Shown here in pieces: positions 43,303 through 53,600 of a stretch of 64,000 bases of DNA. Each line of letters opens with the position of its first letter. The first letter of the stretch is position 1. Origin of the DNA: Holothuria scabra. Taxonomy: Eukaryota; Echinodermata; Holothuroidea; Aspidochirotida; Holothuriidae. The notes beneath the pieces are model-generated. The model ran no database searches. It was given only the letters and a program-made list of their open reading frames with translations, and had not been told where the DNA came from. A program made the position numbers and the translations under genes. The stretch is taken from positions 30,571,903 to 30,635,902 of the forward strand of contig CM074179.1 of assembly GCA_037179385.1 (NCBI GenBank). Reading direction: 5' to 3'.

Positions 43303-44520
43303 GCTTAGGCTACGAGAAAGGAATGGTCAGACAAATGTGGTTAATGCGTTCCTACCACCGAAAGTATGTGAAAAACTCCACCTTTATCACTTTTTTACGT
43401 TTATTGACAGCGTGTGGTGAAATATCAGGCCAGTGTTCCACTAATCAGAATACAGGATTCTCAAAAACGGATGGTAGAGGTGGTAGAATTGAAAATTAAC
43501 TTCCTTTTATTTGTGCATACGTATCAAACTGAGTGATGGGTCAATCCTTACTCTAAATCTCAACTAACTTCTTCTATTCGTCCTCCAGTTTTTGCTCGGC
43601 GCTTTGAACTTTTACCTAGTTTCCATTTCTTTTTTAATGGAATAAATGAAACTATTTTTTAGGTCATGAAGGAGAAAGGTTGAGAGTAAAAAACAAAGTA
43701 AATTGGTTGATCATATTGTGCACCAATTTCAGTTTTGTGCTATAAAGCCTGATATCGTAAGAAGTTAGTAGATTTGAATGATTTCATTCAATTTCTTTGC
43801 ATTGCAAATGTTGCTTAATTTTTCCTATAATTTGTTATGTGAGGCTAGCTATTTTCACCTCCTTAATCTTGAATATTTCATTACATTCCACGATTTTCAA
43901 AGGATTTTTGTTCTGGAAATCCTTTGCCTCTGGATGCTACCACCCTTAGCCGAACCAATGGATCCCATGATAGCATCTAACTTTAACAGTAAAACGTGTT
44001 GGTGTCATTGTTATTTTTAGATTTAAAGCTTTCTCTTTGATCCCCATCCATGGGTTCACGTTTTGCTCTGAACCCTTATAAAATAATAATTATGGCATAA
44101 CCAAACTTGCAATATTGAAAAAAAAACCCCGCATTGTAGGCATTTGAATGGTTGCAACTACTTAGAGCTTCAGCGGGCTTGCCCCCCTGGACCCCTTTCG
44201 GGTTCTAGCCCCTGAACCCTACCATTGGCCCATAAGCGAGCCCCGGACCCCATGCCGTAACGCTCGCACAAGCGGCAAGTACTTCATTCTCTGCGCAAAA
44301 TACGACCTTCCTTTACAAATTTCTGGCGACGCCCATATGAAATGCAGTTGAACGTGTATGAGTCCGGGAGCCTCCAATAAAATAAAAGAGAAATTCACTC
44401 TAAAAGTGCGAAGTTCCACTCTTGATGAAGTGACTGCAATGATCGTCTAAAACCAGAGTGATCATTCCAGACATACGTTAAAGGGTGAGTTCTCACTCTT
44501 CTTGGAGTCAATTACACTCT
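43303..44520. other. No gene; G+C-rich transposon debris near 44170-44260
   Basis: CCCCCTGGACCCCTTTCGGG and similar strings at 44180-44240 resemble the GGGTCCAGGGG debris at 50560-51915, in reverse. The rest is unremarkable. Confidence 0.4.
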
Positions 44521-45178
44521 TTAAGCTGCCTTTACTTGATACGCGTATTGCGGAACACGGGACGCGGAATGCCGAACGCGGAAAGGATCCGCGTGCCCAA
44601 TAAACACCCCACGCGGATCGTTCCGCATTCCGTTTTAGTAAAACCAGCTAAATAGTTCAATTCCAGTAAAGGACCTTCTACTGATAAGTTACATGTCTGC
44701 CAATGTTACCCCAAGCTGCTTTGGGTCATTTAGCAGTTTTTCATGGATGACTATAGCCCAGAGGATAAAGATATGAAACTGATAGACATACTACTTATTG
44801 ACTGGAAGTTAATTGGTTCATAGCACTTAAGTTTCAGTCATTTTCCCAATGTTGTGAGAAGTTATCACAATAAAACATCAAAAAACCTGCCAAATTTCCC
44901 CCGTTTTATCAGAATATGGTACGACGTAGTATGGGAAGTCCGGGGAATGTGGAGAAATCCTACTGGAAGCTATACATGGTGTCCACGTGGTCACCAATAC
45001 GCGCGCGGAACGCGGAAAGAATTCGACAAGGAGAATTCGATACCCAATCCGCGATCCGCGTGTGATCGTTCCGCAATCCGCGTTCCGCGTGCCCAATAAA
45101 CAGGTCATTGGGAAAAAAAAAAGAATTCTCTCCGCGTTCCGCATTACGCATTCCGCGGGTCAAGTAAACACACCTTAA
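44521..45178. mobile_element. 650-bp TTAA-flanked element with CGCGGAA-rich ends
   Basis: TTAA flanks both sides (44521-44524, 45175-45178). The left end GCTGCCTTTACTTGA matches the reverse complement of the right end, GGTGTGTTTACTTGA, at 12 of 15. Next to both ends are clustered GCGGAACGCGGAA/TTCCGCGTTCCGC words. GTGCCCAATAAACA occurs near 44595 and again at 45088. TTAA target choice suggests mobilisation by a piggyBac-type transposase; no transposase frame is present. Confidence 0.65.
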
Positions 45179-46395
45179 TGGAGTTAATTCACACTTCCCT
45201 CTCTAATATTAGAATGATTAAGATCACGCCTTTGTTTTAGGGTGCAGAACCCTTGAATGAATACTTACGGAGATGAAGGTCCTTGGCCGTGCGAGCTTTT
45301 GGGTTTGAACCGCCGTCCAGTGTCGAAAACCTTACTAAATCTGGCAAATATTTCTCCCTGTCAGCGGAAAATTGGACAGCTAAAAATGTCTGTATCAGTT
45401 TCGGTACTTGAAAGGAACACCCTAAGGCAAAGCATACATGTGCCGAGATTTACTTTTTCACCAAGGGGTCTGCTTAAACCTTAGAACTTCCGGAAAATTT
45501 TACCCGAACCCCCAATAGAGCTTTGTCTCATGGAAGCTTGAAGGGCCTTCCCGAGCCACTGGATCCCCTCCACTGAAACAAACACTGTTATGAAACATGT
45601 CAAAACTTCGGAGTTTATGAAACTTTCCCCACTAGACCCCACTGGGTCTTTGCCCCCGAACTCCACCTTAGACGGGTCCCTAGACTTCACTCGCAAAAGT
45701 CCCCCCAGCTTGTTTATGCACTACGTGCGAAATTATTCTGCCCCTCAAATTCTCTTAATTTTGTCCCCAATTAACCCTGAGCCCTGACCCCGCATTCCGC
45801 ATTCAATATCAGGGGCTGGAATCGGTTAAAACGTCATATCCTTCCCGATCAAAAAGTCATTTGTTCCCGTCATGTGAAGTTCTGTCCCCTAACCCTGATC
45901 CAAGTTCTAACTGCCCTGCCAATTACCCTCCTGGCTGGACTCTCAATTTATCATCTTCGACAATTAATATTTGGTTCAGATGGTACAGAAGTGTCCCTTT
46001 TGGAGCTACAGCTAGGTTTCACTCAGGCCCAAAAAAGCGTTCAAAGTCTTTTCAATGTAACCTTTTCCGATTTTATATGGATAAGTGAACCAGTACGCCT
46101 TTAAATAGTCCCATGACTATTCAAAAGCCTACGGGTTCACTCATTCATATAAAGTCGCTACGTCACTCGACTTACTCGGTGACTTATAGACGAATCCGAA
46201 CAGCGATTGTTTTTAGTGACTGTAGGGAGCCATTAGTGGGGTCCATTAGCCCTAAATCGTCTTCATTTATTGTCTACATGAATTTCAAAGCCTTATATTC
46301 AGTGAAATTGAAGCAATCGAGATACAATTTAGTGTACAACTATCCATGTTACAGGTTAGCAAGGAAATTGAAAGATTCAGAGGTGATAGATCCCA
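45179..46395. other. No gene identified
   Basis: Pro/Ser-rich open frames at 45590-46100 have no recognisable domain and probably reflect C-rich repeat sequence. Confidence 0.35.
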
Positions 46396-46403
46396 GTTAT
46401 GGC

Positions 46404-48233
46404 CAGCGGCGTAACCAGACCTGACTGTCCGGGAGGGGGGGGGGGAGGGGCAATATCATAGAGGTTTCCCGATTTTGTACTAGTTTAGCTGTGTTAGTTA
46501 GGGAGCTAAGGGTAGTGTTGAAGGGGGGGGGGGTAAAGCACCCGTTTTGGACCATGCAACTCACCCTACCCCATTGACCAAAAAGTACATTTTTATGCTA
46601 AATTGTTTTGCTTTTTCAACGAGCAAGTACAATTTTTTTAAATAAATATGATTTTTTTCTTAACACTACTGTATCGATAGGTACCGAAAATTTGGGTCCT
46701 TTTACACATTTGTAAATATGCAGGTTGTATTGCATAAAATAGATTAGATTCAGGGTTTCCTGAAAGAAAATATGCATTTTGGGGGACTATCGAAGAATCT
46801 GCGTTTCCCATTAGCATGAATCTGAGAAAGCATGTGGCCTGAAGATCGTGTTTTCTCAGGAGAGCGGATTAAGGCTTCTCGACGACATTAAGAAAACTCT
46901 CGAAACTTTGTTACCTTTTTTTTTTTAAAAAAAAGGAAAGCCTATGTTGCAGAAAATTTTAGGGGACGGCACTATAGCCGCTACGACAAATTATCCACTG
47001 ACTGCTTTATGAGCAATCACTTACAGCTTTAAGGAAATTAAGGGTTGCAATTAAAGAATTAAGGGCGCGCGAAGCACGCGGAAAATTTTGCCTTGTTTAA
47101 AAATAATTATTTTGAATATGGAACCTTTATTAGACAGAATTCGGAATTTTATGAAGGAAGGCTTTGGAAAACCGCACTGTATTTGACGGGTTTCGCAAAT
47201 GGTAAATTATTGAATTTTTCACTTTTTCGAGCAAGGTCACAATCGCCCTGTCTCCTGTAGCTACGCCACTGCTCTGCAACATTGAACATTGATAAAATTT
47301 TGACACTTCAATAACTAAAGAATCCATCTAAAAAGACTAAATAACTTACAGGGTTGAAAGGTATCTGATGACAGGTGTGTATGAGAGCATTTGAGTACGG
47401 TAGGCCAATGGTTCTCCTGCCTAGAATATGAAGTCTTGCTAGAAAGACTATGTTCAGTTGGCGAGGAGCGAACAGAAAATTTTGAAAAATCGCCACCCCT
47501 CAGACAGCGGTAAATGGCATGTCTCGGGCTTCTAAGTAGTAGCGAATTTTCTTGCAAAGTGAACACCACTTTATTAGTGATCTATTGCGGTGCGCGAAGT
47601 GCGCCGAAATTTCTGCCCTTTTGAAACAAAAATTTGTTGATATGGAGGTTATATTGCAGAAAGCTTTGGATTCTGGGTTCCCTGCGAGGAAGTTTCAATA
47701 GTTGGGGGATTACTGAAGAATCTGCACTTCCTTCAAATATTGGTGGTAAATCTGAGAATGATTGCTTTTCTTAAGTCCTCCCGACTGTCTGGCAAAGAGC
47801 AAAAGAGGAAAGTCTTTCCTCCATTAAAGTGGACCTCAGATATTATTTTGTTAACTTTAGGCGACTAAATGAATCTTCATATATTTTTCTAAATGAATAT
47901 TCATATATTGAAAAAACAGTGTTCCATGATACAGATTAATCTTGCTTTCGATGTTATAGTTGGCCCACTCTCTTTCTTTTCTCATTTTTCTCTTTTTTCC
48001 TTTCCGCTTTCTTTCCTTTCCCCCTTTTCCGTTTTTCTTTTTTTTCTACCTTTCTTTTCTTTCCTTCCCCTCCTTTTTCTCTTTACCTTTTCTCTTCTCC
48101 CCCTTTTCCTCTTTTTCCTTTCTTTCCTTTCCTTCCTTTCCTTCCCGTTTTTTCTTCCCTTCCCATTTTTTTGCGTCGGGGGGGGGGGCAGTTTGCTCCC
48201 CTGCCCCCCCCCCCCCCGCTGGTTACGCTACTG
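46404..48233. mobile_element. hAT-like element with exact 8-bp target duplication
   Basis: The left end CAGCGGCGTAACCAG and the reverse complement of the right end CAGTAGCGTAACCAG match at 13 of 15. GTTATGGC flanks both ends exactly (46396-46403, 48234-48241). The interior has G-runs next to the left end, C-runs next to the right end, a GTTGGCGAGGAGCGAACAG motif at about 47457, and an extra TAGCTACGCCACTG end at 47258-47271 that suggests a nested or truncated relative. No transposase frame. Confidence 0.8.
47966..48171 (+). repeat. Polypyrimidine (C/T) tract
   Basis: About 200 bp are almost only C and T on the plus strand. A run of G and then a long run of C follow at 48178-48217, which can pair. 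It lies at the right end of the hAT-like element and gives Phe/Leu/Ser-only translations that are not genes. Confidence 0.95.
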
Positions 48234-48454
48234 GTTATGGCCGACTGAAATCAGACCATCAACTGCTCTCCGTATTCGTCTATAAGGCGGATGCTTTGAC
48301 ATCTGAGCCACTGAGGCCTATTTTTAGGCCTAATTTTAAATACTGTTGGGTTAAGTTCTCCATTATTACGTCAGAGGAGTCATAGGAACGCGTCCCCTGT
48401 TATATTAAATAAGTAGAGTGACGCAGATGCTCTGAGCGCTGAGTCATTGAGGCT

Positions 48455-48456
<2 letters not shown>

Positions 48457-48486
<30 letters not shown>

Positions 48487-48598
48487 CATACATACATACA
48501 TACATACATACATACATACATACATACATACATACATACATACATACATACATACATACATACATGCATACATACATACTTACATACTTACATACAAA
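48457..48598 (-). repeat. TACA/TGTA microsatellite forming the LINE tail
   Basis: About 140 bp of TACA units (TGTA on the minus strand) directly continue the LINE 3' end ATAAATATTTGTATGTAAG. It is therefore best read as an expanded LINE tail and not an independent microsatellite. Confidence 0.9.
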
Positions 48599-48648
48599 TA
48601 TTTATACAGCGCTTAAAAACAGAAAGAGAACGGTAAAGTACAGTGCAG

Positions 48649-49812
48649 TTAGAAAAAGTGAGACTTTAGGAGCTTTTTAAAAGTAGTGACTGATTGAGCT
48701 TCCCTGATATTACGCAGGAGTGTGTTCCAAAGTGAGGGGCCAGCTACGGAGAAAGCCTTGTCGGCAATGTGTTTCTTTCTAGACGGAACTGTTAATAGAG
48801 TTGTATTAGTAGCGGACCTCGTTACCGGGCCTGTAGAGGGAAGTTGTTTACATATCAAAGATTTTGTGAGATAAACTGGTCCGCAGTTATTTAGGCATTT
48901 GTAAACGTAAAGACATATTTTAAATTTAATTCGTTTTTCGATAGGAAACCAGTGAAGTTTTTTCATTAAAGGTAAAGGACTACCCAGACTAGAGGCAGAA
49001 AAAATCAATTTAGCAGCTCTGTTTTGCAACAACTGTAGACGTTTGAGGTCTATAGCATTCGTACCATAGAGGAGGGCATTACCATAGTCTAATCTAGAAA
49101 GGAGAAGTCCACGTACAACGAGATGCAGTGTATCCTGATCAAGATAACGACAAATGCGACGGATGTTACGGAGCTGGAAATTTCTACCTGATATGAGACT
49201 ATTAATTTGTTTGGTCATGGACATATTAGAATCAAAGAAAACTCCTAGATTACGTATGTTACAGGATGGTTCAATTTGGCTATCACCCACTGTAAGATTA
49301 AGTTTCGGGAGCTTTAAAAGGCTTTGTCTAGTTCCCGCTATGAAAAATTCGGTTTTTTCATTATTTAATTTTAATTTGTTTTGATTCATCCACCTTTTGA
49401 TATCAATAATGCAATCTTGTAACAATTGCAACGCCCTTACAGCAGCACCAGTTTCGTTAGGATTAAAAGAGACGTACAGCTGAGTATCATCAGCGTATGA
49501 ATGAAAATTAACATTGTGACTACGTATAAAATCTCCCATTGGTTGTGTATAACTTATGCAAAGAATTGGTCCGGTTACAGAACCTTGAGGAACTCCATAG
49601 ATGAGTTGAGACTGCGCAGAGAAAACATTATCAATACAAACACAGCTCGAGCTGCTATTTAAGTAGCTTCTAAACCAATAAAGAGCAGTCCCAGATACTC
49701 CTATATCACAGTGCAAGCGCTTCAGAAGTATGTCATGGTCAACAGTATCAAATGCTGCAGACAGATCAAGTAAGACCACAAAAACAACCTCTTGTCTGTC
49801 TACAGCATCCAA
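48649..49812 (-). pseudogene. CR1-like reverse transcriptase, main fragment (387 codons)
   Basis: The palm motifs are LLDLSAAFDTVDHD (residues 14-27, catalytic D16), YGVPQGSVTGP (72-82) and HSYADDTQLY (104-113, catalytic D108/D109). The C-terminal domain has SRLDYGNALLYG, LHWFPIEKRIKFKI and SLWNTLL, typical of CR1/L2-type LINEs. The frame is open further upstream than the first Met (through NQSAYKENASTETALL), so the true protein continues into the fragment at 49887-50141 across a frameshift. Confidence 0.9.
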
Positions 49813-49886
49813 AATACCGCTTTTGACTTTCAGCAGTGCGGTTTCGGTACTTGCATTTTCTTTGTAAGCAGACTGGTTAACTTCGC

Positions 49887-50141
49887 CTAAATTGTGCTTG
49901 CATATACTGTAAATTCAATAAGTTGAACTTTGGCCACCTTCTCAATAACCTTTGAAAAGAACAAAATGTTAGATACTGGCCGGTAGTTACCCAGGTCATT
50001 TCTATCCAAAGATGGCTTCTTCAAAATAGGAGTAATAGCAGCTTTGTCGAGTGATCTTGGGAAAATACCACTTTCTAGGGAATCATTTACAATTTTCGTA
50101 AGTGTCGGAAGCAGAACATCAAGATTTGTTTTCAACATCAC
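49887..50141 (-). pseudogene. CR1-like reverse transcriptase, fingers fragment
   Basis: It contains SGIFPRSLDKAAITPILKK and NYRPVSNILFFSKVIEKV, the conserved block before the palm. It is out of frame with the main fragment downstream and with the fragment upstream. Confidence 0.85.
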
Positions 50142-50479
50142 GTGGGAATTGGGTCTAGAACACTAGACTTATTGTTGCAACTAATAATAATTTTACAGAT
50201 TTCATCAGTTGAAGAGGTAGCAAAATCACTAAAAACATGTGAGCTTGGCATGCGTGTCCCATCAGCAAATGAGACATCACTGTCATGAGGAAAAAAACTA
50301 TCATCAAAAACTTTTCGAATCTTAGAGACCTTTTCTTCAAAGAAGTCGGCAAAGTGATTACAAATGGTATGAATGGAGTTTGTTACTGGTAAATCCCGGT
50401 CGTCCTTTTTCAATAGTTTGTTAACAGAGTGATCATAGCATCCGCCTTGTATTAAATTTAGTTTGCCACGCTCTATCAC
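50138..50479 (-). pseudogene. CR1-like polyprotein fragment between endonuclease and RT
   Basis: It has FADFFEEKVSKIR and SSVLDPIPT, both standard in the linker just before the reverse transcriptase of CR1-like LINEs. The truncation point of the element is just upstream. Confidence 0.8.
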
Positions 50480-50482
50480 ATA

Positions 50483-50555
50483 GGCCCCAGTGGCTCAGTG
50501 GTTACAACATCTACCTTTTATGCAGAGGTCGTCGGTTGGAATTCTGTTTGAGGTT
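50483..50555 (+). repeat. tRNA-Lys-like sequence (SINE head or tRNA pseudogene)
   Basis: GGCCCCAGTGGCTCAGTGGTTA provides an A box. The anticodon arm has a 7-nt CTTTTAT loop, giving anticodon TTT. The B box is degenerate (GGTTGGAATTC) and the stems carry mismatches. It abuts the 5' truncation point of the LINE. Two weaker tRNA-like heads on the minus strand occur at about 48283-48325 and 48421-48456. Confidence 0.45.
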
Positions 50556-50559
50556 AAGT

Positions 50560-51915
50560 TTTCCATGGGAGGCCTCAAGTTTTCCCAGCCGACATAATGG
50601 TGGCCCCATAAGGCGTCCGGTTATACGCTTCGGTGTTGGGTCCAGGGGACCGCTAAAGGGCTCTGGTGGAGTCCAGGGGCAATGCCCCGGTAGGTCCCGG
50701 AGGCCGAGACCCCGGGAAGCTCAGCGATTTGAGTGATTCGAGAGGCTCCAAAATGGTCGAAAATCATATTCAAATTAAGGGTTTCAAACTATTAATTTAA
50801 TTCAGGAGTGGGGTGAGAAAGGGACGAGAATGGAACCGTGAAGTACTATGGCATTAGATTGAAGAAAAACATGATGTTGAAGATACTAAAAATTGAACAT
50901 GTGGTTTAAAATTTGAGACAAAGCATTTTTAAGAGGAGCATTTTTTTTGGAGCATTTTATCAATAGGGAGTTCTATTTTAAGTCCCGATCAATATGGGTG
51001 GGGTCCAGGGGCTCGCAACAGGGCCCCCGGAAGCGCTGACATTTTAGGCTTTTAAGTGGGGTTAAAAGAATAGTCCAAAGCCAAATTTGTTTTTGACAGG
51101 TTAGAGAGGAACATATTCAAAGCTTTCTGGTGAAAGTTGTATTCCTTTCCCATGTTCGGTTCTCGAGATGAATGTAGAAAATTTTCTACTTGGAGCAAAC
51201 AGGCGCGATGTCATGGCCTCACATTGTCAGCCAATGGTTTGTATTTATTTGTAATTAAACAATGTTATGCGACAAAACCTTAACCATCGGTGCATCCGAG
51301 TCCTTGGGAATGGGATTTTAAGAACTACATATGCCTTAGGGCAAAAAAAAAACTTCCTGAATCAATTCCAGGTCAAACTAACAGGGAGAAAAATTACAGA
51401 AAGACAAAACGTTGGCCAATTGTGGGAACCCATGACATCACACCTGCTTGCTTCAAGTTCACTTTTCATTAAAAATGTGTCAACTTTAACTGCTAATATC
51501 TTGAAAACCAAACATGGGAAATGAATGAAACCTTAACCAGAATGTTTAGAACATGTTTTTCTTTAAACATATGATGGGGCCAATAAGGAGACTGTGGACA
51601 TGCCCCTAGCTCAGTATGTTGAAAAGGAACTGATTTGAGAAGAAAAAGCATAATTTGAAAAAAAGGTAGCTTGCAAAATGTTTTGTTTTAACTGTTTGAA
51701 GGGCGAAAGTAAACTCTCCTACAGGTTATCGTTAATGCGGGGGTCCATGGGGCGAACCCCGGAAACTTTGCAACTTTTGCACTCTAAAAAGCAATAGAAT
51801 AGCTGAAATGTAATAAAAACATTTTGCTACACTCAGTTATTGCCCCCCATAATCTCATAAAACAATATGGGGGAAGGGCAGCCCCTGTCCACCCGATTCC
51901 GCCGCCTATGGGTAT
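50560..51915. mobile_element. G+C-rich transposon debris (GGGTCCAGGGG words)
   Basis: GGGTCCAGGGG or close variants occur at about 50638, 50672, 50999 and 51738, next to GGGCCCCCGG-type strings. At 51890-51912 CACCCGATTCCGCCGCCTATG resembles a reversed hAT-like end. No ends could be paired. Confidence 0.4.
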
Positions 51916-53489
51916 AATGACCTAAGGTCTTCCTAAGATTAATCAATGCAGGACTAAAAGTTTGTTTTAGCCATATCAAGATATCTTGATAAAAATGTAC
52001 CAGATACTAAGAAGTTTGATACGGTGATATCAATCCATGTGTAACCGTATTGAGTTTCAATGGTCACATCAGCCGGATACTGTTTCACATATATCAGATA
52101 TCAGCATATTAACGAACTAGATTTGTGTTCCAAAGTGAGCTTGAGGACAGCAGGGGTTATATACCACTTCCTCACATTGATAAAGAATGCTTTGTTTCCC
52201 TTTGTTTTCTGATTTGATCTGGAAGGTAACAGGAATAGGATCTCCATGTGAGGAATTCAAAGTTTGTAAAGGTCTCATGCCACTTACCCAATCACATTAT
52301 GATAATATCATTGTTGCGGAGAATGAACAGGCTGTAAGGTTTAAAGAAAAACAAAAGATTGACCGTTAATGTGAGGATATGATGTCATATGTAATTACTT
52401 CAAGTTCAATCTTTGTTGAAAATGTTACAACTTTACTTTCGCATATCTTGAGAACCACACTTCGGATTTCAGTCTTTTTTTACCAAAATGCTGAGAATAA
52501 GTACCCCTTTACACCTCAAAACTTCATATGGCCCCTTCTTTTAATATTTTTTTTTATCTATAATTAGTAAATGAATGAATGTATCTTACTTGATAAAACT
52601 GGCCAAATTAAACTGTATACATGAAAATTTCTCAATTTGTCTTTGTGCCGTTCCTTTAATTATCCCGTGTTCTACCACGTGATATACAGGGGTTGATTAA
52701 GGATTTCCTGTGAGGTGAAGCAGGTGGTCAATGCATGACCATCAAGTTTGTGGAGGTTGATTTTCTGCTCAGGCTAATATTGGGACCATTTTCCCGTCAT
52801 GGGGGCAATACAAAGGGGGATATGACATCTGGGGAAGACTAAGAGAATACTATCCTACCCGAGAGATTGACTAGGCGGAGCGTCACTATTAGATGTCGTG
52901 GAGCGTCGTGGGATTTTAGAGCATCGCGATCCTTCAGACAGAAGGAAATGGTTTTTTACAAGTTTTATGTGTCTTGAGAAGGGTGTTGTGCACCCAGACG
53001 TTGTGTTTTAACAGAGTGAGTGAGCTCTATTGGTATGGCTCCCAATTTGTTAAGAAATACCATCTCTAAGATTAGGGACATACGGTAATTAAAGTTAGGA
53101 GAAGACCTCCTTTAAGTAGAATCTGTTGAGTGATTATTTTTTCTTTCGCTCGCAAAAAAGAAAAATTTCCATGTTAAATGTGCCACTACAAATTTGTTAA
53201 TAACTTTTGAGATCGCCAGATTAATCTTTATGAAGAGGCTATACCCTATAAACCTGGGTATAATCCAGGTTGTTCTTCTTATTTGACAGTTAAAAACATC
53301 ACATATATTTTCTTTTACATTTTCACTTCAACTGAATATTCTACCATTTTGTTAAGAGCGTAACTCAGGACTATGAATTGAGACTGAAGGAAATCTGTGT
53401 GTCGATTTGTTTTACATGATTTTGCTTAACTTTTAACTTTAAGGACTTGTGCTGACTAATTTGCTAAAGGTGTATTAGCATTAAAGGCC
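51916..53489. other. No gene; one hAT-motif fragment near 52870
   Basis: TAGGCGGAGCGTCACTATTAG at about 52870 is a diverged copy of the internal hAT motif. Otherwise only short open frames. Confidence 0.4.
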
Positions 53490-53600
53490 CAGTTTTCTTA
53501 CCCCAAACAGTACCAATTCTCCTAACCTTCTTACTTAAGCCCCTCCCATAATTGTCTGAAATTCATCCTTATCCAGTCACAATCTCAGTTTGTTGCTTCA
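53490..53600 (+). repeat. Interspersed repeat (forward copy of 5500-5600)
   Basis: CAATTCTCCTAACC..CTTACTTAAGCCCCTCCCATAATTGTCT matches the minus strand at 5500-5600 with about one mismatch in six. Confidence 0.45.

Larger units (their letters stand above)
48457..50482 (-). mobile_element. CR1-like LINE, 5'-truncated copy
   Basis: Reading leftward from 50482 the element gives part of the region before the reverse transcriptase, the reverse transcriptase itself and its C-terminal domain. It then gives a short 3' UTR with AAGCGCTGTATAAATA and a long TATG repeat tail. The endonuclease is absent, as in a typical 5' truncation during target-primed reverse transcription. The reading frame changes at least twice, so the copy is dead. 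Confidence 0.9.

Noticed and set aside
47893..48385. 130- and 141-codon Phe/Leu/Ser/Pro-rich open frames
   Set aside because: They are a readout of the polypyrimidine tract and the adjacent G and C runs inside a hAT-like element.
48380..48680. MYVC-repeat and HTYI-repeat open frames
   Set aside because: They are the TACA array that forms the LINE tail.
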